Shown here piece after piece: positions 9,422 through 18,648 of a stretch of DNA of 64,000 bases. The stretch's first letter is position 1; every line of letters starts with the position of its first letter. The DNA is from an uncultured Rhizobiaceae bacterium (GTDB lineage Bacteria > Pseudomonadota > Alphaproteobacteria > Rhizobiales > Rhizobiaceae): contig CATOTF010000001.1 of assembly GCA_951813045.1 (NCBI GenBank), forward strand, positions 62,001 to 126,000. Direction: 5' to 3'. The notes below the pieces were generated by a model. The model was given only the letters and a program-made list of their open reading frames with translations. It did no database searches and had not been told where the DNA came from. The position numbers and the translations under genes are program-made.

Positions 9422-9671
9422 GAGTGTAATTGTGCCCGAAAAAACAGCACTGATTATGTAACGGATGCATAAGAGTTTGGCATAATCGAAGCTGATACTT
9501 TAGATTTTACAATGTCGCATTCAGAATATTGAGCTTAGGTGCGTCAAGTCGGTTTGTCCGCACACCAGACCTTGAGGTGCTTTAACAGGATGAATTGGTG
9601 TGGGACAGTGCTTTCAATTAGTATGGGGCTTTGGCCTTGTTCGCGAATGACCTTAATTGGTGGAGATCTAT

Positions 9672-10235
9672 ATGACATTGTTACAGGTGCAGGGGGTTCA
9701 TCACATCACGTTGATGGGGGCGGACCGGCAGACCTCGATTGATTTTTGGGAAGGCGTGTTGGGCATGCCGTTTATCTTCGAACAGCCCAATCTTGACGAC
9801 CCATCAGAAAGCCATCTTTATTTCGACCCCGGCGACGGGCGGTTGATTACAATTTTTTGTAATGAAGACCGCAAAGCCGATAAACGCCGCACGCCAACCG
9901 ACGCCGGTTGTGTACATCACATCGCGTTTAACGTTTCAAAGGCCACATTCAGACAGGCCGCCGACCGGTTGACTGAAAAAGGTATCGGTCATAGTGGCCA
10001 TAAAGATCGGGGATTCATGGATTCAATCTATTTCAAAGACCCGCTCGGCCTGCTGATTGAACTGGCCTGCTATTGCTTTGAACCGCCAAACGGCCACACC
10101 CATGGGGATGTTCTGTATCAGGCGCACATGCTGCGCGTGGAACGCAATGATCCGTCAATTGATGCGGTGCATGTGGCGGACGCGATTGAAGTACTCGTCA
10201 CGCGTTCCGCCAAAACCCTGTCGACGTCGAGTTAA
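9672..10235 (+). CDS. VOC-superfamily protein (glyoxalase/extradiol dioxygenase fold)
   Basis: A 187-residue protein with two beta-alpha-beta-beta-beta modules of the vicinal oxygen chelate superfamily. Likely metal ligands are His in VHHITL near residue 8, His in CVHHIAF near residue 79, and Glu in LLIELACY near residue 133. The ring-cleaving dioxygenase branch fits best by layout, but the reaction is not evident. ATG at 9672 is chosen because GGTGGAG precedes it. The C-terminal 45 residues continue beyond the usual fold. It stands alone, convergent with engB. About 250 bases upstream hold only its promoter region. Confidence 0.85.
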   Translation: MTLLQVQGVHHITLMGADRQTSIDFWEGVLGMPFIFEQPNLDDPSESHLYFDPGDGRLITIFCNEDRKADKRRTPTDAGCVHHIAFNVSKATFRQAADRLTEKGIGHSGHKDRGFMDSIYFKDPLGLLIELACYCFEPPNGHTHGDVLYQAHMLRVERNDPSIDAVHVADAIEVLVTRSAKTLSTSS

Positions 10236-10238
10236 ACA

Positions 10239-10916
10239 TCAACCCAACCCGATCGCAAACAGGATAGCCGCTTTCAGGTCGTCGACGCCGGTTCCTTTTT
10301 CACTCGACGTTGAAACGATTTCGGGGAAAGCGGCGGGCCGTTTGGCAATCGCGGCCAGAGTTGCCGCCTCAAGTTTTACGAGTGCTGGTGGTTTAATCTT
10401 GTCGGCTTTGGTCAACACCAGTTGATAGGACACGGCGGCCTTATCGAGCAGGTCCAATACTTCTTCGTCGTTCTTTTTCAGTCCGTGCCTAGCATCGATC
10501 AAAACGTAAACACGGCGCAAGGTACTGCGCCCTTGCAGATAGGCGAAAATCAGTTTTGTCCAATTGTCCACCGTCGCCTTGGGTGCTTTGGCGAATCCAT
10601 AACCCGGCATATCCACCAGGGCTAACGGCGGGATGCCCTCGTCAAAGTCCCCGTCCTGCACGAAAAAATTGAGCTCCTGTGTCCGCCCCGGTGTATTAGA
10701 TGTACGCGCCAGGCCTTTTTTTGCGGTCAGTGCATTGATCAGCGATGATTTGCCCACATTGGAACGACCCGCAAAAGCGATCTCTGCGGGGCCTTCCTCC
10801 GGGAGGAATTTCATCGCCGGAACGCCGCGCACGAATATCCATTCGTTGGCAAAGAAATTGCGTGCCGCCCCTTTACGGTTGGCGCGGATTATCTCTTCCG
10901 GGCTGGCTTCAGGCAT
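10239..10916 (-). CDS. engB: Ribosome biogenesis GTPase EngB (YihA/YsxC)
   Basis: A 225-residue TRAFAC-class GTPase needed for assembly of the large ribosomal subunit. G1 is GRSNVGKS at residues 50-57, G3 is DMPGYG at 102-107, G4 is TKAD at 169-172, and a switch threonine lies in PGRTQ near residue 78. The length is usual for alphaproteobacteria, with a short N-terminal extension. Its stop lies 4 bases from that of the convergent VOC gene. A LOG-family gene lies immediately upstream in the same direction. Confidence 0.96.
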   Translation of the reverse strand: MPEASPEEIIRANRKGAARNFFANEWIFVRGVPAMKFLPEEGPAEIAFAGRSNVGKSSLINALTAKKGLARTSNTPGRTQELNFFVQDGDFDEGIPPLALVDMPGYGFAKAPKATVDNWTKLIFAYLQGRSTLRRVYVLIDARHGLKKNDEEVLDLLDKAAVSYQLVLTKADKIKPPALVKLEAATLAAIAKRPAAFPEIVSTSSEKGTGVDDLKAAILFAIGLG

Positions 10917-10922
10917 TTTGGT

Positions 10923-11771
10923 TTACTCGCTCAGCTCGTAGAATTCACTGACGACCTTCCAGCCTTCTTCGGCTGAATCGACGATGGTGAAGAGGTCCGT
11001 ATCGTCGGGCGAAATCGTGCCTTCTTCCGCCAACGCTTCCAGGTTGATAACACGCTCCCAGAAATTCTTGCCGAATAGCAAAACCGGTACCCTGTCCATA
11101 CGACCGGTTTGAATGAGGGTCAGGGTTTCAAAAAATTCGTCCATCGTACCGAACCCGCCGGGGAAAACGGCAACGGAACTCGCCCGCATCAGGAAATGCA
11201 TCTTGCGGATGGCGAAATAATGAAAGTTAAAGCTGAATTCAGGCGTCACATATTCGTTGGGTGCCTGCTCATGGGGCAACACAATGTTGAGCCCGATATT
11301 CGGCGCACCAACGTCCAGTGCACCGCGAGACCCGGCTTCCATAACGCCGGGGCCGCCGCCGGTGACAACCACATGTTCGGTGAAATCGGTTTTCTTTGAT
11401 GCTTCCGACGCCAACTGGGCGTAGCGGCGGGCTTCCGTGTAATATTTGCTGCTGGCCTTGAGGTTTTTGCGCTGGACGTCGTTCTTTGCGGCCCACGGGT
11501 CTTTCCCCGGTTCTGCAATACGGGCTCCGCCAAACAGGACGGTCGTTGAGATAATCCCCGCTTCCTCCATCAGCATATCCGGTTTGAGCAATTCCAATTG
11601 CAGGCGAATGGGCCGTGTTTCGCGCCGGCAGAGGAAATCCTGATCATCAAAAGCCAGCTTATAGGCCGGAGACCGGGTTTGCGGCGTATCTGGAACAACC
11701 TTTGCTTCATCGCGGTCGCGACGTGAACCCTTGAGGGGATTGCGGGCTATATGTGTCTTGGCTTGTGCCAT
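10923..11771 (-). CDS. LOG-family protein (TIGR00730 type, putative nucleotide 5'-monophosphate phosphoribohydrolase)
   Basis: A 282-residue protein with the Rossmann fold of the LOG family, once annotated as lysine decarboxylase. Members cleave the N-glycosidic bond of purine or cytokinin nucleotides. The two signature motifs are present: GGGPGVMEAGSRGA in the middle, and PGGFGTMDEF further on. ATG at 11771 (MAQAKTHIAR) is chosen because AAGGA lies just upstream; the frame extends 47 codons further but that extension looks like leader sequence. It is longer than E. coli PpnN-like cores owing to about 60 extra N-terminal residues. engB follows after a few bases. Confidence 0.88.
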   Translation of the reverse strand: MAQAKTHIARNPLKGSRRDRDEAKVVPDTPQTRSPAYKLAFDDQDFLCRRETRPIRLQLELLKPDMLMEEAGIISTTVLFGGARIAEPGKDPWAAKNDVQRKNLKASSKYYTEARRYAQLASEASKKTDFTEHVVVTGGGPGVMEAGSRGALDVGAPNIGLNIVLPHEQAPNEYVTPEFSFNFHYFAIRKMHFLMRASSVAVFPGGFGTMDEFFETLTLIQTGRMDRVPVLLFGKNFWERVINLEALAEEGTISPDDTDLFTIVDSAEEGWKVVSEFYELSE

Positions 11772-11948
11772 ATTAAATCCTTCGGCGGTGCTGTGAATCA
11801 GCAACAGCCCCAGCCCATACAAGGCCAATGAATATTCGTCAAAACAGACTTTCTCGAATTCCATGGGCTCTGCCCCATTGCCCCGCGTTTTGGGAGCGTT
11901 ATAAAGGCTCAAATTTCAGTTACAGGGTCGCACCCACAGGATCGCACA

Positions 11949-12794
11949 ATGAGCAACGCAAATCTCCAGTCCGTCATCGAGGCCGCATTTGAAGACCGCG
12001 ATAACGTCAGCACTACAACACAAGGCGAGGTCCGCGACGCGGTGAACGACGCCCTGAACCTGTTGGACAGCGGTGCAGCACGGGTTGCCGAGCGGGGGGA
12101 TGATGGAAACTGGACCGTCAACCAATGGCTCAAACAGGCGGTTCTCCTGTCTTTCCGTCTCAACGATATGGAAGTTATTGGCAATGGTTCCGGTAATTCC
12201 ACATGGTGGGACAAAGTACCGTCGAAATTCGAGGGCTGGGGAGAAAACCAGTTTCGCGCCGGCGGTTTCCGCGCCGTTCCCGGCGCTATCTGTCGCCATG
12301 CCGCCTTTATCGGTAAAAACGTGGTTCTCATGCCGTCTTTTGTAAACCTCGGTGCCTATGTCGATGAAGGTTCCATGGTAGACGGTTGGGCAACGGTCGG
12401 CTCCTGCGCGCAAATTGGAAAGAATGTTCACCTGTCCGGAGGTGTCGGCATTGGCGGTGTTTTGGAGCCGCTTCAGGCTGGCCCGACCATCATCGAAGAC
12501 AATTGCTTCATCGGCGCCCGTTCGGAAGTCGTTGAAGGCTGTATCGTGCGCGAAGGCTCTGTCCTTGGCATGGGTGTCTACATCGGTAAATCAACAAAAA
12601 TCGTAAACCGTGCCACCGGCGAAGTGACTTACGGAGAAGTGCCGCCTTATTCGGTTGTTGTGGCGGGCACAATGCCCGGCAGACCCATGGGCAACGGCGA
12701 GCCGGGCCCGGGGCTTTATTGCGCTGTGATCGTGAAAACAGTGGACGCGCAAACCCGCTCGAAAACGGGTATCAATGAATTGCTGCGCGATTAG
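11949..12794 (+). CDS. dapD: 2,3,4,5-tetrahydropyridine-2,6-dicarboxylate N-succinyltransferase DapD
   Basis: A 281-residue acyltransferase of the lysine/diaminopimelate pathway. It transfers succinyl from succinyl-CoA to tetrahydrodipicolinate in the cytoplasm. An alpha-helical N-terminal domain of about 100 residues precedes left-handed beta-helix hexapeptide repeats, seen as [20 protein letters not shown] and [10 protein letters not shown]. The length matches the family. dapE, which acts later in the same pathway, lies 1 kb downstream with an exported MBL-fold gene between them. The upstream LOG gene is divergent, so the promoter lies in 11772-11948. Confidence 0.97.
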   Translation: MSNANLQSVIEAAFEDRDNVSTTTQGEVRDAVNDALNLLDSGAARVAERGDDGNWTVNQWLKQAVLLSFRLNDMEVIGNGSGNSTWWDKVPSKFEGWGENQFRAGGFRAVPGAICRHAAFIGKNVVLMPSFVNLGAYVDEGSMVDGWATVGSCAQIGKNVHLSGGVGIGGVLEPLQAGPTIIEDNCFIGARSEVVEGCIVREGSVLGMGVYIGKSTKIVNRATGEVTYGEVPPYSVVVAGTMPGRPMGNGEPGPGLYCAVIVKTVDAQTRSKTGINELLRD

Positions 12795-12931
12795 ATTGGC
12801 AGCGCGGGCGCCGAAACATCCAAGAAACATCCTTGCGGTTGCTCCCGTAGCTGTTACCAGCCGGGCCATTTGCATTTGTTGATCTTCAAGCTAGACTTTC
12901 TTTTGAGAAACCTGGCGACGGAGGTTATCAA

Positions 12932-13807
12932 ATGCGCGCTATCTGCAAAGGGCTGTTCGCAGCCGCAACACTCACGGTTGGTTTTGCAGGGCTTGGTAAT
13001 GATGCCCAGGCCCAATCCAAAGATCGGGTTCCCAGCACTTGTCTGGCAGTTGCCGAAAACCTGAATTCCCCGGAACTACCGGTTCAATTTGCCAGTTTCA
13101 CACCGCAAAACAATGTCATTCCCGCTCAATCGTCGAAATATGACGTCACGATCTCCTATCAAGGGCATTCAACCTATCTGATTGAAAGTCCCGAAGGTGT
13201 TAAAATCGCAACCGATTTTGCCGGATGGCTCACGGACCCGGTAACGCCGGATGTGGTGACGATGAACCAGGCGCACTCGTCCCATTTCACCCAGTTTCCC
13301 GACCCGAAGATCAAAATCGTCCTGAAAGGATGGGGGGAAGGGGGCAAGCCTGCCGAACACCATGTTATGGTGGGGGATGTGCTGATCCGCAATGTGACGA
13401 CCGACATCTTGCGGTTCACAACGGTACCGGATGGCAATTCCATCTTTATTTTTGAAACGGGGGGCCTGTGCATCGGACATCTGGGCCACCTGCACCACAA
13501 GCTGACCGAGGCTCATTACACTGAAATTGGCCGTCTCGATGTGGTGATGATCGCCGTCGACGGCGGCCTGACCATCAGCCATCTGGGTGCAAAGGAAATT
13601 CTAAGCAGGCTGCGGTCTTCCGTTGTTCTGCCCATGCATGTGCGCAGTTATGGTGCGCTGGGCTTGTTCCTGTCCTATCTCGGTGATGAATTTGCCGTTG
13701 AGCGCTTGCCGAAGAACAGGCTCACCCTCTCGCTCCGCAATCTCCCGAAGCGACCGACTGTTATGATTTTACCGGGTGTTGGCTCTTATTCTGAGCCCGA
13801 GGAATAA
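12932..13807 (+). CDS. Exported MBL-fold protein with a substituted metal-binding motif
   Basis: A 291-residue protein with a Sec signal peptide (residues 1-27, ending DAQA) and a metallo-beta-lactamase fold starting at about residue 70 with ISYQGHSTYLIES. The canonical HxHxDH motif is read here as Q113-x-H115-x-S117-H118, so one His and the key Asp are replaced. Later histidines (CIGHLGHLHH, LPMHVRS) are kept. This variant seems to be shared by a family of alphaproteobacterial proteins, so it is probably a stable type and not decay. The function is unknown: a hydrolase with altered metal chemistry, or a binding protein. GGAGG precedes the ATG. It lies between dapD and dapE. Confidence 0.78.
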   Translation: MRAICKGLFAAATLTVGFAGLGNDAQAQSKDRVPSTCLAVAENLNSPELPVQFASFTPQNNVIPAQSSKYDVTISYQGHSTYLIESPEGVKIATDFAGWLTDPVTPDVVTMNQAHSSHFTQFPDPKIKIVLKGWGEGGKPAEHHVMVGDVLIRNVTTDILRFTTVPDGNSIFIFETGGLCIGHLGHLHHKLTEAHYTEIGRLDVVMIAVDGGLTISHLGAKEILSRLRSSVVLPMHVRSYGALGLFLSYLGDEFAVERLPKNRLTLSLRNLPKRPTVMILPGVGSYSEPEE

Positions 13808-13849
13808 TTGTATTATTGACCGGCGGGCGGTGCGTGATACACCGCGCCT

Positions 13850-15073
13850 ATGACATTATCCGATACCCCATTATCCCCGGCAGCAGGCATCCTGCGTGAC
13901 CTGATCCGATGCGCAAGCGTTACGCCCGACGAAGGCGGTGCGCTCACCGTATTGCAAAACCGGCTGGAGCCACTTGGTTTCAAGGTGATCCGTAAAATGT
14001 CATCATCTCCCGGCACGCCCGACGTTGAAAATCTTTATGCAAGGCTTGGGGATAAATCACCTAACCTTTGCTTTGCCGGGCATACGGATGTTGTGCCGAC
14101 AGGTGACGAGTCCGCATGGACCAGCGGACCTTTTGAAGGGGAAATTGCCAACGGTCATATGATCGGCCGTGGCGCAGTTGATATGAAAGGCGGCATCGCC
14201 TGCTTTCTGGCGGCTGTTGAAGCCAGTCTTGAGAGTGGTCAGCATTTCCCCGGTTCTGTATCATTTCTAATCACTGGTGATGAAGAAGGGCCTGCGATTA
14301 ATGGGACAAAAGCTATTCTCGATTGGCTGGTGGAGCAGGGGGAAGAAATCGACGCCTGTGTGGTGGGGGAGCCGACCAACCCAGATGTAATTGGCGATGC
14401 TATCAAGATTGGGCGGCGCGGTTCCGTGTCCGGAATCGTAACCGTCAAGGGTGTGCAGGGGCACGCGGCCTATCCCCATCTGGCCGACAACCCAACGCGT
14501 GGCATAATAACTTTGGTTGGCGCGTTGATGGGTGAACCTTACGATCACGGGACCGATAACTTTCAGCCAACCAATCTGGAAGTAACATCAATTGATGTCG
14601 GCAATCCGGCATTCAATGTCATTCCCGCAATTGCGAAGGCGCAATTTAACGTTCGTTTTAACGACACCTGGAGCGCTGACAGTATTAAAGCCGAAATTGA
14701 GTGTCGCTTGGGAGAGGCCGCATCGGATAAATACTTGAGAACTGATCTCGCGAACGGGACGCGACCTCCGATCAAATTTGAAGTCGAATATACCGACCGT
14801 CCAAGCCATGTGTTTTTGACGAAAGATGACCGGTTGATTGCGTCCCTGTCTCAAGCCATCGAAGATACAATCGGGCGCAAACCGGAACTGTCGACCGGCG
14901 GCGGCACGTCTGATGCGCGCTTTATCAAAGATGTCTGTCCGGTGGTGGAATTCGGCCTTGTTGGCCAAACCATGCATCAAATTGACGAACGCGTGGCGCT
15001 TGATGATCTGATAACCCTTACCGAAATCTACAAAGCATTCTTGGCGGAGTTTTTCGTGGAGGCGGAGAAATAG
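13850..15073 (+). CDS. dapE: Succinyl-diaminopimelate desuccinylase DapE
   Basis: A 407-residue M20-family zinc hydrolase that releases succinate from N-succinyl-LL-diaminopimelate in lysine and peptidoglycan precursor synthesis. Zinc ligands and catalytic residues are visible: H78 and D80 in FAGHTDVVP, D111 in GAVDMKGG, the base E145 and ligand E146 in TGDEEGP, E174 in VVGEPT, and a C-terminal His in GQTMHQID. GGGTSDARF is also present. It is slightly longer than the usual 375-395 residues. The following membrane-protein gene begins 8 bases after the stop. Confidence 0.96.
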   Translation: MTLSDTPLSPAAGILRDLIRCASVTPDEGGALTVLQNRLEPLGFKVIRKMSSSPGTPDVENLYARLGDKSPNLCFAGHTDVVPTGDESAWTSGPFEGEIANGHMIGRGAVDMKGGIACFLAAVEASLESGQHFPGSVSFLITGDEEGPAINGTKAILDWLVEQGEEIDACVVGEPTNPDVIGDAIKIGRRGSVSGIVTVKGVQGHAAYPHLADNPTRGIITLVGALMGEPYDHGTDNFQPTNLEVTSIDVGNPAFNVIPAIAKAQFNVRFNDTWSADSIKAEIECRLGEAASDKYLRTDLANGTRPPIKFEVEYTDRPSHVFLTKDDRLIASLSQAIEDTIGRKPELSTGGGTSDARFIKDVCPVVEFGLVGQTMHQIDERVALDDLITLTEIYKAFLAEFFVEAEK

Positions 15074-15080
15074 GGGTGCA

Positions 15081-15701
15081 ATGAGCAATAAAAGCGTATC
15101 CCCCACACTTGATGAGAATTTCGCTGGTACCATCGATATCATGTTGGGTCGATCAACTGGCCTCAAGCGGATTGACCTGTCCAAGGGCGGATTCTTTTGG
15201 TCATTTTCTGCGCTGCTGATCACAGGCTTTGTCGATATGGCGTCCCTTTCGTTGCTCTTTAACGGATTTTCGGAACAGCAACAGTTGGCAGTGAGTAAAT
15301 TCTATTTCGTGTTTGGAAAATTGCTGGTTGCAATGATGGGATATTTGGCCTCGTTGACTCTGCTCTTTCTTCTTTGTCGCACGCCGTCTGAAAAGCGGAA
15401 TTTTCCGACCTGCGTTATTGTTCACAATTGGGCGTCTACCGTAGTTAGCGTTGCATTTTTACCCCTGATTTTTCTGTCAGTTATTGTTGGGCCGGAAACT
15501 CCGGAAAACAGTAACGGTATGCTGACCCTGATCAGTCTGCTTTGGCTTGGTCTTCTGGTGTTGGCTGGCTTGAGAATTATTCGAATTTCCCTCGATATAC
15601 CCTGGTCGAAAACTGGTTGGTATTTTGCCAGTACCGCATTGGTTTCACTGGTGTTGGCAGAAGGGTTGGAGAAGATGATGGGCCTATCCCCACTATCTTG
15701 A
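15081..15701 (+). CDS. Uncharacterised integral membrane protein
   Basis: A 206-residue protein that I do not recognise by name. A soluble N-terminus of about 35 residues is followed by four or five hydrophobic segments near residues 38-60, 80-100, 118-138, 150-166 and 178-195. The layout resembles YIP1-domain membrane proteins, but this is a weak suggestion. AGGGG overlaps the end of dapE, seven bases after which the ATG occurs, so the two genes are probably co-transcribed. No role in lysine synthesis is implied. Confidence 0.7.
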   Translation: MSNKSVSPTLDENFAGTIDIMLGRSTGLKRIDLSKGGFFWSFSALLITGFVDMASLSLLFNGFSEQQQLAVSKFYFVFGKLLVAMMGYLASLTLLFLLCRTPSEKRNFPTCVIVHNWASTVVSVAFLPLIFLSVIVGPETPENSNGMLTLISLLWLGLLVLAGLRIIRISLDIPWSKTGWYFASTALVSLVLAEGLEKMMGLSPLS

Positions 15702-15779
15702 CTTCGGCATTTTAACCTTAGATTCACTATATCAATTTGCCCCCTATGAAGCTGGCGCGGAACGTCCGACAATGGCTTC

Positions 15780-16853
15780 ATGTTTTATTTACCAAAAGTT
15801 CTGCGTAACCGATGGGTGTTATTCACCGTAGCTGTGGTTTTATCTGTAGTTTTGAGCGTGTTCCTCAACGGAGAACGCGCCGAAGCAGAGATCGCCAAAA
15901 CGGAGACCCAAAGTGAAGAACTGCCGACAACTGTAGATTGGCGCCAAAAAATCGGCACTTTCCGGGTTGGAATTGTTGGTGGGGAGCACGCCGTATTGCG
16001 CACCAAACGCGCTCAACCATTTCGCCGGGCGTTGGAAGAAGCGTTGGGATTACCGGTCGAAATATTTGCCGCAAAAAACTACCAGAGTCTGGCACTTGCT
16101 CACGCGGAGTCCAGAATTGAATATGCCATATATTCCGCCACCGCATTTTCATTGGCATGGGCCAATTGCAAATGTGTAGAACCACTGGTGGTCCCCCGTG
16201 CGCTTGATGGAACAACCGCGTTTCGCTCCGTATTGATCAGCAGACCAGATGTCGCCAAAAAGCTGAGCGACCTTAAAGGCAGCGTAATCGGTGTATCCGG
16301 AACCGGTTCATTTTCAGGGTATAAATATCCGAAGCAGCAGTTATTAACTGAAGGTATAGACTTGGGAAGCCGCGACTGGCCCTTGTCGGTTCAACCAGAT
16401 TCGGAGTCGATTCGACAGGCTTTTTCAAAAATGGATGTTGATGCATTCTTTGGTTGGCGCCCGCATGACTATAGTCCTGATGATGGGCCGCAGCGTTATA
16501 ACGATGCACGGGGTACATTGTTTCAACTTAATCAAGCCGGTGAGAATTATAAGATAGTATGGCAGTCCAACCCTATTCCCCATGGCCCTCACGCTGTTCG
16601 CAAAGGGTTATCCATGGAAGCGCGTCAAATGCTTGTATGGTTTCTTGACGGATTGGAGCTCAGAAATCCAAAGGCCTATGATGCAATCGAACCATTAATG
16701 GGAGGTGGCTTTCAACCGATTATGCTTGACGCCTTTCGCCCTTTGATTGATGCGATGCAAAAGCCCGTGAAAAGAACCAAAGCAGGTTTGGATGTGAAGG
16801 CTGAAAAATTTGCGTCCAATATCACATTTTCATTGGGTCAGCTGCGCCGTTAA
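15780..16853 (+). CDS. PhnD-like substrate-binding protein without a partner transporter
   Basis: A 357-residue protein of the PhnD/SsuA/transferrin-like periplasmic binding family, as in phosphonate/phosphite receptors. A hydrophobic N-terminal segment (residues 12-30) may be a signal peptide or a membrane anchor; there is no lipobox Cys. The mature part starts with FRVGIVGGEHAV. Typical family stretches include a tyrosine/alanine-rich YAIYSATAFSLAWA near 115, and VIGVSGTGSFSGY near 170. No ATPase or permease gene adjoins it. It could serve a distant transporter or a sensor. The ligand is unknown. Confidence 0.8.
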   Translation: MFYLPKVLRNRWVLFTVAVVLSVVLSVFLNGERAEAEIAKTETQSEELPTTVDWRQKIGTFRVGIVGGEHAVLRTKRAQPFRRALEEALGLPVEIFAAKNYQSLALAHAESRIEYAIYSATAFSLAWANCKCVEPLVVPRALDGTTAFRSVLISRPDVAKKLSDLKGSVIGVSGTGSFSGYKYPKQQLLTEGIDLGSRDWPLSVQPDSESIRQAFSKMDVDAFFGWRPHDYSPDDGPQRYNDARGTLFQLNQAGENYKIVWQSNPIPHGPHAVRKGLSMEARQMLVWFLDGLELRNPKAYDAIEPLMGGGFQPIMLDAFRPLIDAMQKPVKRTKAGLDVKAEKFASNITFSLGQLRR

Positions 16854-16937
16854 TCCAGGCATAATTCCTATGTTGGTTATCCGCAGATAAACGATTTCAC
16901 CCACCTGAACCAATAGATGAATGAAATCTAAACTGTT

Positions 16938-17570
16938 TTAGTTGGAGCAATTCGAACAGGTTGTTCGGATGCTGGACCGGGGAATGAAGTTACTCTCATA
17001 ATCGTAATTTGGAGTGTCTTCCAAGAGTGGTTTTATGAGAGGCATATTAAACAGAGTAGCTTTTTGGCCACCAAACCCGCTGCGAACTGCAACATGGGTG
17101 TGGCGCATCCTTGCCCGCACGGATACGATAAACCCGGCACGTTGAAGCAGTTCTGGTGGAAGGTCGTAATTTTCGCCGGGAGATGGTTTCGTTATGGTCG
17201 ATAAATTACCGTTATCCCGGGACCACAAAACCTCAGCAGTGCCATCTGTAAAAATCTCAACACCAGCGACATAGAGTTCCAGATTAGCTCTACGGTTTGC
17301 GTTCACGATCAGGTCGGCTGCATCAAATGTTCCATCGATGAATTCTGCGGAAATCGATGATGATTGTGACAATATATCGGCAACTGTCACGGTGACTTTA
17401 CCGATTTCAGTAGACGAGTTCACGACATCGTTTGCTGAGACCACAAAGAGCAGCAGACCAATAAGGAAAGGCGCAACAAAGGCGAACTCGATTGTGCTAA
17501 CGCCGCTGTCATCTTTCAAAAACGCAACCCATTTGCTTGGATTTTGAAGGTGTTTTCTTTGATTGCTCAT
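16938..17570 (-). CDS. TadE/TadF-like pseudopilin, second of two
   Basis: A 210-residue protein of the tad pilus system. After a basic N-terminus, the TadE-type motif DDSGVSTIEFAFVAPFLIG (residues about 18-36) starts a single membrane segment; the rest would be periplasmic. It resembles a prepilin with a processing site before the hydrophobic stretch, so the CpaA peptidase probably cleaves it. ATG at 17570 is chosen because the longer frame would overlap the upstream TadE gene and lacks family features. It is transcribed away from flp, together with the gene at 17644-18261. Confidence 0.83.
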   Translation of the reverse strand: MSNQRKHLQNPSKWVAFLKDDSGVSTIEFAFVAPFLIGLLLFVVSANDVVNSSTEIGKVTVTVADILSQSSSISAEFIDGTFDAADLIVNANRRANLELYVAGVEIFTDGTAEVLWSRDNGNLSTITKPSPGENYDLPPELLQRAGFIVSVRARMRHTHVAVRSGFGGQKATLFNMPLIKPLLEDTPNYDYESNFIPRSSIRTTCSNCSN

Positions 17571-17643
17571 ATCTAAACTCAAAACTGGTGACTGTAGATG
17601 TTGGAATTCGGTGTTTGTTGTGGCTAATAAATTGAAGTGCTGA

Positions 17644-18261
17644 TCACGGCTCGGTTTGAAATGCAGCTGTCCCAACGATGCGTCTGAAACCATTGGTTCC
17701 CCCCGCATTTCTAAATTGATTAGCGAGCTGGCCGTGCTTTTCATTTGAATAGTTCATCGAACCGAGTCTCGACCAGTTCAAAATCGTAGGCCAATCGTAA
17801 TAGACGCGGATGACGTTGATTGTCTCACGGCCGCCGGGTAAAAAACCGAAATTTTCAGTGTCTAATGAACCGTCATTTTTTAGCGGTGGACTTGATGGTG
17901 AACCAAATGACGCAATCTGACGAACATCGATGGAAAGACCGCCGCACTCGAATAATTTCATCAATGTTTTATTACACAAAATCGTCCTGAATTCACCTTC
18001 GGTTGTGTTACCCGAAGTAATCTGGCGCGTTTTTAATTCTCGAGCAGCTTCATAAACACCAGCGTCAATCAAGCGGTTAGCAAAAAAGAAGAAGCCCTGC
18101 TCGATTATTGAAAAGAACAGCAGGAAAAAAGGAATACTGACGAGAGCGAACTCTACGGCAGCCGCCCCGTCCTCGGATTTTTTGAAGCTGAGCCACCGCC
18201 CCATCGTTTTGCGACGCAATTTGCGGTTGGTGGTCAGTTTTGAAGCTGAATTTTCTCGCAT
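17644..18261 (-). CDS. TadE-like pseudopilin, first of two
   Basis: A 205-residue protein with a basic N-terminus and then the TadE motif EDGAAAVEFALVSIPFFLLF near residues 31-50, forming one membrane segment. The remaining 150 residues contain two cysteines (near 101 and 115) that could form a disulphide in the periplasm. TadE proteins are minor pseudopilins, matured by the prepilin peptidase, that help start Flp pilus assembly. An internal ATG at 18204 (MGRWLSFKK) is an alternative start. It forms a two-gene minus-strand unit with the gene at 16938-17570. Confidence 0.85.
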   Translation of the reverse strand: MRENSASKLTTNRKLRRKTMGRWLSFKKSEDGAAAVEFALVSIPFFLLFFSIIEQGFFFFANRLIDAGVYEAARELKTRQITSGNTTEGEFRTILCNKTLMKLFECGGLSIDVRQIASFGSPSSPPLKNDGSLDTENFGFLPGGRETINVIRVYYDWPTILNWSRLGSMNYSNEKHGQLANQFRNAGGTNGFRRIVGTAAFQTEP

Positions 18262-18648
18262 ATTCGTACCAGTGCTAAGCCAATTGAAGTTGTACTGTTC
18301 TGGTTTTATCGAAGAATTGTTGAAAAGATGTTTTTAGAAAGACCCATTTTTCGCATTTAGGTCAACGCATTATTAACCGAGATCATGCCGCGACGAGATT
18401 GGGTGAAAGTGTAGAGATGGGTTCGCGCCCTGACATGCGCAATTTTCCACAACGATACTCTCATGTTGATCAAATGCTTCCCGGTTGCCAGGGTGAAAAA
18501 ATAGCCTGGTCGATTGGAGAGCTATTAAAACAACAGCAGCATTTGGAAAACACAGCTGCTCTGTTTCCCGTGCTTCGACTGCCCCAGAGCAAAGTTCGCG
18601 GTGCAGGCACCACCGACTTTGCTCAAGGTGATGAATTGAAGAGAAGCT
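18262..18648. other. Intergenic stretch between TadE unit and secretin-N gene
   Basis: Nearly 390 bases without a supportable gene. The left part carries the promoter of the TadE pair. A plus-strand open frame at 18399-18692 has no family features and runs into the neighbouring coding gene, so it is not called. The right part holds the hairpin at 18588-18623. Confidence 0.55.
18588..18623 (-). terminator. Hairpin downstream of the secretin N-domain gene
   Basis: AGCAAAGT at 18588-18595 pairs with ACTTTGCT at 18616-18623, and an inner GGTG/CACC pair closes a short loop. It lies 26 bases past the stop of the minus-strand gene ending at 18649. No U-run follows, so it may be an mRNA 3' end protector or a factor-dependent terminator. 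Confidence 0.45.
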
